64,000 nt of DNA from Rossellomorea vietnamensis NBRC 101237 (lineage in GTDB: Bacteria > Bacillota > Bacilli > Bacillales > Bacillaceae_B), in the NCBI RefSeq assembly GCF_001591825.1, contig NZ_BCVQ01000001.1, positions 62,001 through 126,000 of the forward strand. Direction: 5' to 3'. The notes under the pieces were generated by a model. That model was not told the DNA's origin. It worked only from the letters and a program-made list of their open reading frames with translations, and searched no databases. Shown here one piece after another: positions 50,007 through 57,723 of this stretch. The translations under genes were made by a program, and so were the position numbers. Within the stretch, counting starts at the first letter, position 1, and every line of letters begins with the position of its first letter.

Positions 50007-50525
50007 TTAGGAATCCGGCTTCTCCAGCCATGCTTTCACTTTTTTGTCCATCTCTTTTTCGAGTCCCCCGATATTCGCACTGTCCTTCTGTGCGGATTTG
50101 ACGTATTTCGCCGGGAACATTTTTTCCAGGGAGGACTGGTACATACTGCCGTCTTGCGGCTCTGTGTAGTCGATGACCGAATAGGTGTCGCCATCTTGTT
50201 TTAAGCGGATCACGGCAGGCAGTGAATGTCCGGATTGGGCTTCGGTTCCCGTCGCTTGATTGAATCCCCCGTAATACGACCACATGTAGACACTCAAGAC
50301 TCCATCCTTTTCGCTCGTCCCATAGACTTTGTGAACTTCAAACTGCTTATCAGTGCCGGAGTAGGAGGTGGCGTACTTTTGGACAATATAATGAGAAATC
50401 ACTTCATCGATCTGCTGGGTGATTTGTTTATTCCCATCTGTCAAATTCAGGTCTTTGTCATTGCAACCTGCCAGTAAGACTGCGCTCATCACTAATAGGA
50501 AGAATCGTAACTTTGTCAAAGTCAT
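50007..50525 (-). CDS. Lipoprotein of unknown function
   Basis: A 172-residue protein with lipobox LLAGC (about Cys21) and the exported domain DEVISHYIVQKYATSYSGTDKQ, which resembles conserved Bacillus lipoproteins of unknown role. AAGGAG on the minus strand is better spaced to the second of two ATGs. First gene of a two-gene operon with the GNAT gene. Confidence 0.72.
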   Translation of the reverse strand: MTLTKLRFFLLVMSAVLLAGCNDKDLNLTDGNKQITQQIDEVISHYIVQKYATSYSGTDKQFEVHKVYGTSEKDGVLSVYMWSYYGGFNQATGTEAQSGHSLPAVIRLKQDGDTYSVIDYTEPQDGSMYQSSLEKMFPAKYVKSAQKDSANIGGLEKEMDKKVKAWLEKPDS

Positions 50526-50669
50526 CATTGCTCCTTATGTAAAGGTATTTTAATAGAGGAAGCGGTACCAATTCTCAATCATTTTACCATATAATTTCTA
50601 TTCTTTTCCTTTTTTTGCAATTAAATCTGTGTTATCTTCAAGTATAGTGATAGAAAAGGAGCTACGCCT

Positions 50670-50843
50670 ATGTCCACAGGAATCATGGCCTTACTTACGA
50701 CGTTGATCTGGCTTGTCGCCATTCACGAGTTTCAAAAGCCTGAACGAAAACAGAATAACCGAACCATCATCATTTCTACGGCAGCAGGTTCCTTGCTCAC
50801 GCTGGTTTTGACGATTTCGCTTTTTCAGAGTCTTTCTTTTTAA
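50670..50843 (+). CDS. Small two-helix membrane protein (57 residues)
   Basis: ATG 50670 follows AAAAGGAG (50654-50661). The product starts MSTGIMALLTTLIWLVAIHE and has a polar basic centre (KPERKQNNR) between two hydrophobic segments. Family not recognised. Monocistronic. Confidence 0.6.
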   Translation: MSTGIMALLTTLIWLVAIHEFQKPERKQNNRTIIISTAAGSLLTLVLTISLFQSLSF

Positions 50844-50959
50844 ACAAGGAGTTTTATTTGAATCATGATGACAGAGGTTCCGTTGGGGATGTCTGTTTTT
50901 TTATACAAGCAAAATTTCAATCAAAGATGAGATTGAATTGGAGAAGGGTGTGACAGGTT

Positions 50960-51493
50960 ATGGAAAATAGTCATTGGCCAAAATGGGCCGTGGAGTCGAT
51001 TGAGGTGGTACCTCCGAATCCGGATTGGATCGAGTCAGGAAGAGCGGAAGTGAAGGAACTCATGCAAGGTTTGAGTCCCTATGGTGTCAAAGAAGTCGAG
51101 CATGTGGGGAGCACGTCGATCCACGACCTTCCGGCGAAACCGATCATTGATGTGATGGCAATGATTCCATCTTTTGATGAAGTGGAGGAGATTGCGGAAA
51201 AACTTGCGGAGGATGATTGGCATTTTGTGCCGGTGGAGCTTGATGAACGGCCATGGAGGAGATTCTTTATTAAGGTTGAACATGATAGGCGTGTCGCCCA
51301 TCTGCATCTCATGATGGAAGGGGAACCGCGATGGGAACAGCAGCGGCTATTCAGGGACCGGTTGAACGGAAACCCTGCCTTGAGGAAAGAATACGCAGAA
51401 CTGAAAAAAAGTCTGGCAAATCAATTTCCGGATGACCGGGAAGCGTATTCGGAAGGGAAAGCAGCATTTATAGAGAGAGTATTGGGGGAATGA
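50960..51493 (+). CDS. GrpB/UPF0157 family nucleotidyltransferase-fold protein
   Basis: A 177-residue protein with the family block VEHVGSTSIHDLPAKPIIDVMAMI, RFFIKVEHDRRVAHLHLM and LFRDRLNGNPALRKEYAELKK. The GS...D motif is that of the nucleotidyltransferase superfamily; substrates are mostly unknown. GGAGAAGGGTG lies upstream. It overlaps the next lipoprotein gene by 4 bp (ATGA). Confidence 0.88.
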   Translation: MENSHWPKWAVESIEVVPPNPDWIESGRAEVKELMQGLSPYGVKEVEHVGSTSIHDLPAKPIIDVMAMIPSFDEVEEIAEKLAEDDWHFVPVELDERPWRRFFIKVEHDRRVAHLHLMMEGEPRWEQQRLFRDRLNGNPALRKEYAELKKSLANQFPDDREAYSEGKAAFIERVLGE

Positions 51494-52101
51494 AATTGAA
51501 GAAACGAATGCTGATGATTATGATACTCGCCATAGGATTCCTGTTGATGGCCTGCAGCGGTGAACAGCAGCAGGTGGTGGAACAGGCACAACCGGAAAAG
51601 GAAAGCGAAGACGCAGCGGCAGAAACGGATGAAGAAATCGATTCGGTTGATTTGGAAGAGGCAACTGCTCAAGGACAAGATCAAGGTCAAGAAGAATCGG
51701 ACGCCACGGAGGAACCACTTGCTACATACCCTTCAGAAAAAGTCGAATACGCCCGCGTCTGGTTGCAGGTAATCGGGAATGGAGACGTAGAAGAACTGAA
51801 CGTCCAACACATTTCAGCCGGAGAGCAGCTGAATCCTTATGATGACAAGAGCGTCGCCTATCCGGAAGACGTCATCGTGTTAACCGGCAAAGCGTCGGCA
51901 GACGGAACCGTCACCTATAGCGGCAACGGCGACGGCACGATCAATGTGTACGATGTTCCATCGCACTGGCCGAGCAGTGAGCAAATCGAGGAGTCGATGG
52001 AAGAGTATACGAAGAAAATCGTGGATGGTACGGAGAAGGTGTCGGTTGATGCGGGGGATGAGGAAGAGGTTGTTGGGTTGATCGAGAAGATTAGTGGTTA
52101 G
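51490..52101 (+). CDS. Acidic lipoprotein of unknown function
   Basis: A 203-residue protein with lipobox LLMAC (Cys18), then a long Gln/Glu/Asp/Ala-rich low-complexity spacer (about 20-75). A compact domain follows (YARVWLQVIGNGDVEELNVQHISAGEQL in part). Translationally coupled to the GrpB-like gene. The low-complexity spacer probably lifts the domain through the cell wall. No family recognised with certainty. Confidence 0.72.
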   Translation: MKLKKRMLMIMILAIGFLLMACSGEQQQVVEQAQPEKESEDAAAETDEEIDSVDLEEATAQGQDQGQEESDATEEPLATYPSEKVEYARVWLQVIGNGDVEELNVQHISAGEQLNPYDDKSVAYPEDVIVLTGKASADGTVTYSGNGDGTINVYDVPSHWPSSEQIEESMEEYTKKIVDGTEKVSVDAGDEEEVVGLIEKISG

Positions 52102-52111
52102 GAGGATCATA

Positions 52112-52387
52112 TTGAAGAAAGAAGCATTATCAAAGAAATGGAATACCTTTCGAACAATCACACTAGTGATTATCCTGTTCATTTATATAAGGTATTTATT
52201 CGATGAAGATCCAACGAATGACCGCATTGGGTGGTCAGTGATGATTCTTTTTTGGACTTTTAAGGGGTTGTTTGATGCGATTGAAGATAAAAACAAGGGG
52301 AATAAGAAGTCAATGGTCGCCAATATTGTCTTTGTCATGGCTGGCTGTGGAGTCCTGCTTTGGCAGGGAATACAAGTGATCTTTTAG
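52112..52387 (+). CDS. Small membrane protein
   Basis: A 91-residue protein with about three helices (about 12-28, 40-56, 66-88). TTG 52112 is chosen because AGGAGG at 52100-52105 is 6 bp upstream; the open frame extends back to 52094 without a ribosome site. The family is not recognised. It forms a small operon with the two preceding genes. A family B palindrome follows the stop by 5 bp. Confidence 0.6.
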   Translation: MKKEALSKKWNTFRTITLVIILFIYIRYLFDEDPTNDRIGWSVMILFWTFKGLFDAIEDKNKGNKKSMVANIVFVMAGCGVLLWQGIQVIF

Positions 52388-52392
52388 CTTCT

Positions 52393-52406
52393 GAGGGACG
52401 GACCTC
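52393..52406. repeat. Family B palindrome
   Basis: GAGGGACGGACCTC, 5 bp after the stop codon at 52385-52387. Confidence 0.8.
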
Positions 52407-52500
52407 ATCAGTAAAGTTCTTATGTATTGATCATGATGACGGATGATTCTCTTACAGATGGGGGACTCTTTTTAATAGGAACGGAGTGAGGAGTGGACGT

Positions 52501-52848
52501 ATGGAATTTGACGGTAAGAGGTTAAAAGAAAAGGCACGTGCAGCCATGCATAAGTTGAAGGATAATGTGAAAGGGTCGTACTATTCGATGGCCGATATCC
52601 CGTCATCGTCCGTACAGGAGCTTGCGGTTTTTATTCAGCTGAATCCTGAGTCCCACGTAACGAAGAAGAATCTGCTGGGGAATTCATTTTCCTTTTTCAG
52701 ACTAAATCTGGACAGGCATGATTTCTACCTGGAAACCAGGGCTGGCCGTATTTTGCATCTGGATGGATCGAAAGATGGAAAGAGATTCGTTTCCTATCGG
52801 TCCTACCGGGATGCAGACGATTTACATTCCCCGGTGAAATTGAGTTGA
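52501..52848 (+). CDS. Conserved-looking protein of unknown function
   Basis: A 115-residue soluble protein starting MEFDGKRLKEKARAAMHKLK. It has a basic helical N-terminus and strand-like segments (SFFRLNLDRHDFYLETRAG, RFVSYRSYRDADD). GTGAGGAGTGG precedes ATG 52501. I do not recognise the family. Closed by a good terminator. Confidence 0.6.
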   Translation: MEFDGKRLKEKARAAMHKLKDNVKGSYYSMADIPSSSVQELAVFIQLNPESHVTKKNLLGNSFSFFRLNLDRHDFYLETRAGRILHLDGSKDGKRFVSYRSYRDADDLHSPVKLS

Positions 52849-52860
52849 GGTTTGAAAGGT

Positions 52861-52893
52861 AGGCTTTCTTACTGAAGAAGGCCTCTTTTTTTG
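52861..52893 (+). terminator. Rho-independent terminator
   Basis: AGGCTTTCTT and AAGAAGGCCT around ACTG, then seven T. Confidence 0.88.
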
Positions 52894-52900
52894 TTCTGAA

Positions 52901-52914
52901 GAGGGACGGACCTT
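52901..52914. repeat. Family B palindrome, variant
   Basis: GAGGGACGGACCTT, just behind the terminator. Confidence 0.65.
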
Positions 52915-52982
52915 CCCAAATATGAAACTTTTTACAGTCCGGTTTCGTATCTAGAGTATAAGCTAATAGGAGGCATCCCTTT

Positions 52983-53192
52983 ATGAATCCATATAGAAAT
53001 AAGCGTTACTGGATCCTCATGCCACCATTTCTTTTAACAACATTGGGACTTTTCTTTATCCTTCCTGAGGATAAAGGGGTATATCCTTTTTTGGTCGTGA
53101 TCGCGTTTTGGATTACATATTATGCTTGGAATGACTATACTTTGAAAAAGAGCGAGGAAACCAATGAATCTATTAAGAAAAGGATTAATTAG
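52983..53192 (+). CDS. Small two-helix membrane protein
   Basis: A 69-residue protein starting MNPYRNKRYWILMPPFLL, with helices at about 10-27 and 33-50 and a charged tail (KKSEETNESIKKRIN). AGGAGG at 52969-52974 sets the ATG. It overlaps the next gene by 29 bp in another frame. Family not recognised. Confidence 0.65.
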   Translation: MNPYRNKRYWILMPPFLLTTLGLFFILPEDKGVYPFLVVIAFWITYYAWNDYTLKKSEETNESIKKRIN

Positions 53193-53556
53193 AGGTCTCA
53201 TCCCTTTTGTTTTTTTTACACTCATTTGGCTGCTATGGACACTGTTTGAAGGCTCATCGGCCATTTCGAAGCAACTATTCCTTTACGGTCTGATCGCATT
53301 TTTCCTCGGAGTGGCAAGTGTCATCTATGAAGTGGAGCGATGGCGCTTCATCCAACAGATTGTGGTTCATTATCTGGTCATGTTCGTGACGGTTTTCCCG
53401 ACGTTACTGCTGAGCGGTGCGTACCCCGTGGATTCTATAAGGGATGTAGCGAGGGTATATTTCCTTTTTAATCAGATGGGGTTGATTCTATTTTTAAGTA
53501 CTTATTTTTTGTTTAAATGGAGGAATCGGGCGTATATGAGGGAACAGAATGAATAG
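53164..53556 (+). CDS. DUF3021-like membrane protein
   Basis: A 130-residue protein with four membrane helices (about 8-27, 37-57, 70-90, 102-118), starting MNLLRKGLIRGLIPFVFF and containing VYEVERWRF-like loop VIYEVERWRFIQQ. The pattern is that of DUF3021 proteins, which often accompany LytTR regulators; none is present here. Coupled to the preceding small protein by overlap. Followed by a terminator. Confidence 0.6.
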   Translation: MNLLRKGLIRGLIPFVFFTLIWLLWTLFEGSSAISKQLFLYGLIAFFLGVASVIYEVERWRFIQQIVVHYLVMFVTVFPTLLLSGAYPVDSIRDVARVYFLFNQMGLILFLSTYFLFKWRNRAYMREQNE

Positions 53557-53570
53557 AACGGTGGCGAGTG

Positions 53571-53600
53571 GCTCTCTTGTAGAAGAGGGCTATTTTTTTA
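53571..53600 (+). terminator. Rho-independent terminator
   Basis: GCTCTCTT (53571-53578) pairs with AAGAGGGC (53583-53590), one G·U pair, then seven T. Confidence 0.88.
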
Positions 53601-53685
53601 TAATGATCGTCATGACGGAAACCCTAAGTATAAATTGTGACTCTAAGGAAAAAACTAGAAAAACGTCTTATTCAAAAGGTGACCC

Positions 53686-54474
53686 ATGCAAAATTACTCG
53701 AACGACAACACCGCCAGATGGTACCGGGCTCATGTAAGTCTTCTGGGTACCACTCAAATCCATCTTCGAAATCCCTATATCATTGCCTGGTGGAGTGCTG
53801 CCTTTCCTGGTTTCGGGCACCTGCTCTTATCGAAATATCTCAGGGGGTTCGTCCTGGTCATATGGGAGGTCCTTGTCAATATCCAATCCAATGTAAACCT
53901 GGCGATGATCTATTCTTTTCAGGGGGAAATTGAAAAAGCGAAAGATATTTTGGATACACAGTGGTTATTGATTTATATCCCCGGGTATATCTTCAGTATT
54001 TGGGACAGCTACCGGACGACGGTCGATCTGAATAATGTGTTTATTATGGCTGACCGCGAAGAGCACCGGTTTAATACCTTCAGTATCGGGGCGTTGGAGA
54101 TCAATTATCTGGACAAGCGAAATCCGGTCATGGCCGTGATCTGGTCGCTGTTTATCCCCGGCCTGGGGCAGCTTTACATCCACCGGATTGTGACGGCATT
54201 CTTTGTCATCGTTTGGACGGTCGTGTTTTTTTACTATTCTCACGGTCTTGAAGCGACTTCCCTTTTATTTCTGGGGGAGATTGCGGAGTCGACGGCTGTC
54301 CTGGATGCGGAATGGCTGTTGTTTTTTCCTTCGTTGTACGGTTTTTCCATTTTTGATTCCTATATGAACACGGTTGAAAATAATAAATTGTATGAAAAGG
54401 ACCAACGGAAATATTATTTGGAGAATTACCAGTCTCCATCGTTTCAGGTATTAAAAGGGAAGAAGGTGAACTAA
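53686..54474 (+). CDS. Membrane protein with two TM2-like repeats
   Basis: A 262-residue protein with an internal duplication. Each half has NPYIIAWWSAAFPGFGHLLLSK or NPVMAVIWSLFIPGLGQLYI, a proline-glycine TM2-type helix pair, and then a matching LDTQWLLIYIPGYIFSIWDSY or LDAEWLLFFPSLYGFSIFDSY. AAAGGTG lies before ATG 53686. It is followed 3 bp later by a glycine-zipper protein, probably in one operon. Function unknown. Confidence 0.75.
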   Translation: MQNYSNDNTARWYRAHVSLLGTTQIHLRNPYIIAWWSAAFPGFGHLLLSKYLRGFVLVIWEVLVNIQSNVNLAMIYSFQGEIEKAKDILDTQWLLIYIPGYIFSIWDSYRTTVDLNNVFIMADREEHRFNTFSIGALEINYLDKRNPVMAVIWSLFIPGLGQLYIHRIVTAFFVIVWTVVFFYYSHGLEATSLLFLGEIAESTAVLDAEWLLFFPSLYGFSIFDSYMNTVENNKLYEKDQRKYYLENYQSPSFQVLKGKKVN

Positions 54475-54477
54475 ACG

Positions 54478-54975
54478 ATGCAGCTCTTCTCAACATTCGA
54501 GCACACCATTCACATCGAGTTGGCGGTTGCCACGTTGGAGAAAAAAGGTATACCGCAAGAAAACATCTTTGTGGTTCCCCTGGATAATATGAAGGAAGAA
54601 CGAAAGATATTTGACACATTGGAGCGGTCAGACGGCACGTCATTGATTGATATTGGAGCCGCTTTGTCGACGGCCTTTGCCGTAATAGGAGCAAGTATCG
54701 GGTTTGAACTGGCATGGGGACCGATTTACTGGGGACTGATCGGTGCTGCAGTCGGATTTATGGTTGGGTTCGCCATTCGCCTCTTTACAGAGCTCGTTTT
54801 GAAAAAGAGAAGAAGAGTGCTGAAAGGCTTTCACTCCGAACTCATCATGATCGTGGACTGCAAAGAGGACGAAGGGGAGCTGGTCGAAAACATCCTGTTC
54901 CGTCACTTTGCCATGGGAGTAGCAAAAGTAAAAGGTGACTCGAAGCAGGGGGACGGTTCTTCTGCTTCCACCTAA
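54478..54975 (+). CDS. Glycine-zipper membrane protein with repeat-derived tail
   Basis: A 165-residue protein with a soluble N-terminal part (FEHTIHIELAVATLEKKGIP), two glycine-rich membrane segments (IGAALSTAFAVIGASIGFEL and YWGLIGAAVGFMVGFAIRLF) and a basic cytosolic stretch (LKKRRRVLKG). This resembles general stress or conjugal small membrane proteins. The last residues KQGDGSSAST come from the family A palindrome at 54942-54968. Paired with the preceding TM2-like protein. Confidence 0.75.
   Translation: MQLFSTFEHTIHIELAVATLEKKGIPQENIFVVPLDNMKEERKIFDTLERSDGTSLIDIGAALSTAFAVIGASIGFELAWGPIYWGLIGAAVGFMVGFAIRLFTELVLKKRRRVLKGFHSELIMIVDCKEDEGELVENILFRHFAMGVAKVKGDSKQGDGSSAST
54942..54968 (-). 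repeat. 27-bp palindrome, family A, in-frame coding
   Basis: GAAGCAG...CTGCTTC, read in the same frame as in add and the HAAS gene (K-Q-G-D-G-S-S-A-S), stop TAA two codons later. Confidence 0.92.
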
Positions 54976-55026
54976 TCTAGGGAAACCCTGATGATGTTCC
55001 ACCCATCCTCCACCAGGAAAACAAAA

Positions 55027-55056
55027 AAGGGAACGTCCAACTAAGGAGGTTCCCTT
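55027..55056. terminator. Terminator between convergent genes
   Basis: AAGGGAAC (55027-55034) and GTTCCCTT (55049-55056) perfect, with flanking A and partial T tracts. Confidence 0.8.
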
Positions 55057-55062
55057 ACCCTT

Positions 55063-55347
55063 TCAAGAAGAGATCATACTCGAAAATGTCATATACGACA
55101 TGATTACCCAACAGATGGAGAATACAATGCCCGTAAAACTAAAAATGACCCCTAACACGGCCAGATGCTTCCCCTCCTGACCATTCTGTTTGACTTCTCT
55201 CCGTCCGATCATCCCCAGAATAGCGCCTATCAGACCGAGAATCGCCCCCACCATAGGAAAAATCACCATCACAACGGACAAGATCCCCAGTAAGACAGAC
55301 GCCACGGCTTTTCCATTCAAGCCTTTCCTCTCTAGCTCATGATTCAT
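55063..55347 (-). CDS. DUF4190 small membrane protein
   Basis: A 94-residue protein with two glycine-rich helices (GKAVASVLLGILSVVMVIFP and LGVIFSFTGIVFSICWVI) separated by a short basic loop (MIGRREVKQNGQEGKH), the DUF4190 layout. GGAGG on the minus strand precedes ATG 55347. Function unknown; such proteins are frequent in Firmicutes. Confidence 0.85.
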   Translation of the reverse strand: MNHELERKGLNGKAVASVLLGILSVVMVIFPMVGAILGLIGAILGMIGRREVKQNGQEGKHLAVLGVIFSFTGIVFSICWVIMSYMTFSSMISS

Positions 55348-55397
55348 TCCTCACTCCTCCTTATGAAAAAGTATATGAATCCACCATGGGAAAGGGT

Positions 55398-55411
55398 GAG
55401 GGACGGACCTC
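55398..55411. repeat. Family B palindrome
   Basis: GAGGGACGGACCTC in the divergent gap between the DUF4190 and MarR genes. Confidence 0.8.
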
Positions 55412-55487
55412 TGCACTCCTTCGCATTTTCTCGAAACCATCCCTTTGACTATCTACCGAAAAAGGAATAGACTAATATAGTTCCATT

Positions 55488-55500
55488 ATGAACAGTTCAT
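55488..55500. promoter_or_regulatory. Dyad upstream of the marR-like gene
   Basis: ATGAAC-A-GTTCAT, perfect arms in an AT-rich promoter region, 31 bp before the gene. Candidate MarR operator for autorepression. Confidence 0.45.
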
Positions 55501-55531
55501 TATATTAACCATTAGAAATGAGGGAATATCC

Positions 55532-56002
55532 ATGGGAAATCAGCAGATCACTCCTGCACTGCAATTATTGCGCTCCTTTTCACGGGTGAATAAGACGATG
55601 ATGCGGTTCGTTCAGAAAACGGCTGCAGACAACGGCTTATCCGTCCCTCAATATACGATATTGGTGACGATCGCCCCTGAGGGAGAGCTGACACAGAAGA
55701 CGATCGGGGAGAGGACGTTCCTGCCGAAAAGCACGCTTAGTCAAGCCGTCGATGGGCTGGTTCAGGCAGGATTCCTCCACCGGCAGCAGGTGGAAGACAA
55801 TCGCCGTGAAATGCTTCTTTCCCTCAGCCATCAGGGGGAGACGATGCTAAAAGGCATCCACAAGCAGGAAGGCAGCATTCACTGCTTGACGGCAGGTGCT
55901 GTCGAAAAGCTGTCTGAAGAAGAGTTCGCCGGACTCTTGCAGGCGCATGAGCGAATTGCCGACTTCTTTGAGGAGAAAGGGAAAGAGGAGGATGCCACAT
56001 GA
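55532..56002 (+). CDS. MarR-family transcriptional regulator
   Basis: A 156-residue winged-helix regulator with the family core LSVPQYTILVTIAPEGELTQ, KTIGERTFLPKSTLSQAVDGL, GFLHRQQVEDNRREMLLSLS. It overlaps the ABC gene by 4 bp and most likely represses the exporter until a drug binds. GAGGGAA precedes ATG 55532. Confidence 0.9.
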   Translation: MGNQQITPALQLLRSFSRVNKTMMRFVQKTAADNGLSVPQYTILVTIAPEGELTQKTIGERTFLPKSTLSQAVDGLVQAGFLHRQQVEDNRREMLLSLSHQGETMLKGIHKQEGSIHCLTAGAVEKLSEEEFAGLLQAHERIADFFEEKGKEEDAT

Positions 56003-57723
56003 TTAAGCTCTTGAAACACTTATCCACATATAAATGGATGGTCGTCGGGATTTTTGCACTGATTTTCATTCAATCCATGTCGACCCTTTACTTACCGACC
56101 CTCATGTCTGACATCATCGACAAAGGGGTCGTCGTCGGGGACATCCCGTATATATGGAAGATTGGCGGATTCATGCTCGTCGTGTCCGCTCTCGGTGCGG
56201 TGGCTTCCATCATTGCGAGCTACTATTCTTCGAAAGCCGCCGTCGGGTTGGGACGCGATGTCCGACGAAAGCTCTTTTATCATATTGAAAAATTCTCGCT
56301 CCAGGAATTTGATGAGGTGGGGACGGCATCTCTCATTACGAGAACGACGAATGATATCACCCAGGTGCAGCAGGTGGTGATTATGTTGCTCCGAATGATC
56401 ATCAGTGCGCCGATCATGCTCGTTGGCGGGATCATCATGGCGGTGTTGATGGATGCGAAATTATCCCTGGTCATTATCCTGACGATGCCGGTATTGGTCG
56501 GGTCGATCCTTTTGATCCTTTATAAAGGGATTCCATTGTTCCAGACGGTCCAGAAAAAGCTCGATCAATTGAATCTGGTGCTTCGTGAGAACTTGACCGG
56601 TATCCGCGTCATCCGTGCCTTCAACCGTGAACCTGAAGAGAAGGAGCGACTGAAGCGGACCAATCATGAACTGACCGATGTGTCGATCAAGGTAAATAAA
56701 ATCATGGCCTTCATGATGCCTGTGATGATGCTCGTCATGAATATGACCGTCGTCGCCGTCATCTGGTTCGGTGGCATCCGGATCGATAACGGCGGGATGC
56801 AGATCGGGGATTTGATGGCGTTCATTCAATACGTCATGCAAATCATGTTTGCCTTAGTCATGGCGTCGATGATGTTCGTCATGGTGCCACGTGCCGATGT
56901 GTCGGCGAAGCGGATCAACAAGGTGCTTGAAATGACGCCTTCTTTTAAAGATAACGGAACGAAAGCAGCAGACGTTCAACAGGGGACCCTCGAGTTCGAC
57001 TCAGTCACGTTTCACTATCCGGGTGCCGAAGAGCCTGCCCTGTCGGATGTCAGTTTTACCGCAAATCCTGGTGAAACAACGGCCATCATTGGCGGGACCG
57101 GTTCAGGTAAAACGACGCTCATCAACCTGATCCCTCGATTTTATGAGATCGCGAGCGGCACGATCCGGGTCAATGGTGTGGACATCAGGGACGCTTCCCA
57201 GGAAGAAATCCGCTCGAAGCTTGGACTTGTGCCGCAGAAGGCGACACTATTTACCGGAACGATTGCGGAGAATATCCGCTTCGGAAAAGAAGAGGCGAGT
57301 GATGAAGAAGTGGCAGAGGCAGCCCGGATCGCCCAGGCGGAAGAGTTTGTCAGCCGGATGGACGGGGGATTCCAGGCAGAGATCGAGCAGGGCGGATCGA
57401 ATCTCTCCGGAGGTCAGAAACAGCGCTTGTCGATTGCTAGAGCCCTGGTCCGGAAACCGGATATCTATTTATTTGACGACAGTTTCTCAGCCCTCGATTA
57501 CAAAACCGATGCCAGGCTCCGTGCCGCATTGAAACAGGAAACCGGTGATGCAACAGTGCTCATCGTCGCCCAGCGGGTCAGCACGGTGATCGATGCCGAC
57601 CAGATCATCGTGTTGGATAAAGGTGAAGTGGCCGGAATCGGGACTCATCTTGAGCTCCTTGACACGAATGAAGTGTACCAGGAAATCGTGGCATCACAGC
57701 TTTCAGAGGAGGAATCGGCATGA
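55999..57723 (+). CDS. ABC exporter half-transporter, degenerate catalytic site
   Basis: A 574-residue multidrug-type half transporter with six membrane helices (to about 310) and an ATPase domain. Walker A is GGTGSGKTTLINL and the signature LSGGQKQR. Walker B is YLFDDSFSALD, where the catalytic Glu is Asp. In heterodimers such as BmrC/BmrD one site is similarly degenerate. Overlaps its partner by 4 bp. Substrate unknown, probably hydrophobic drugs. Confidence 0.9.
   Translation: MIKLLKHLSTYKWMVVGIFALIFIQSMSTLYLPTLMSDIIDKGVVVGDIPYIWKIGGFMLVVSALGAVASIIASYYSSKAAVGLGRDVRRKLFYHIEKFSLQEFDEVGTASLITRTTNDITQVQQVVIMLLRMIISAPIMLVGGIIMAVLMDAKLSLVIILTMPVLVGSILLILYKGIPLFQTVQKKLDQLNLVLRENLTGIRVIRAFNREPEEKERLKRTNHELTDVSIKVNKIMAFMMPVMMLVMNMTVVAVIWFGGIRIDNGGMQIGDLMAFIQYVMQIMFALVMASMMFVMVPRADVSAKRINKVLEMTPSFKDNGTKAADVQQGTLEFDSVTFHYPGAEEPALSDVSFTANPGETTAIIGGTGSGKTTLINLIPRFYEIASGTIRVNGVDIRDASQEEIRSKLGLVPQKATLFTGTIAENIRFGKEEASDEEVAEAARIAQAEEFVSRMDGGFQAEIEQGGSNLSGGQKQRLSIARALVRKPDIYLFDDSFSALDYKTDARLRAALKQETGDATVLIVAQRVSTVIDADQIIVLDKGEVAGIGTHLELLDTNEVYQEIVASQLSEEESA

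Noticed and set aside
53549-53737. 62-codon plus-strand open frame
   Set aside because: Crosses a terminator and has no ribosome site; overlaps the real start of the TM2-like gene.
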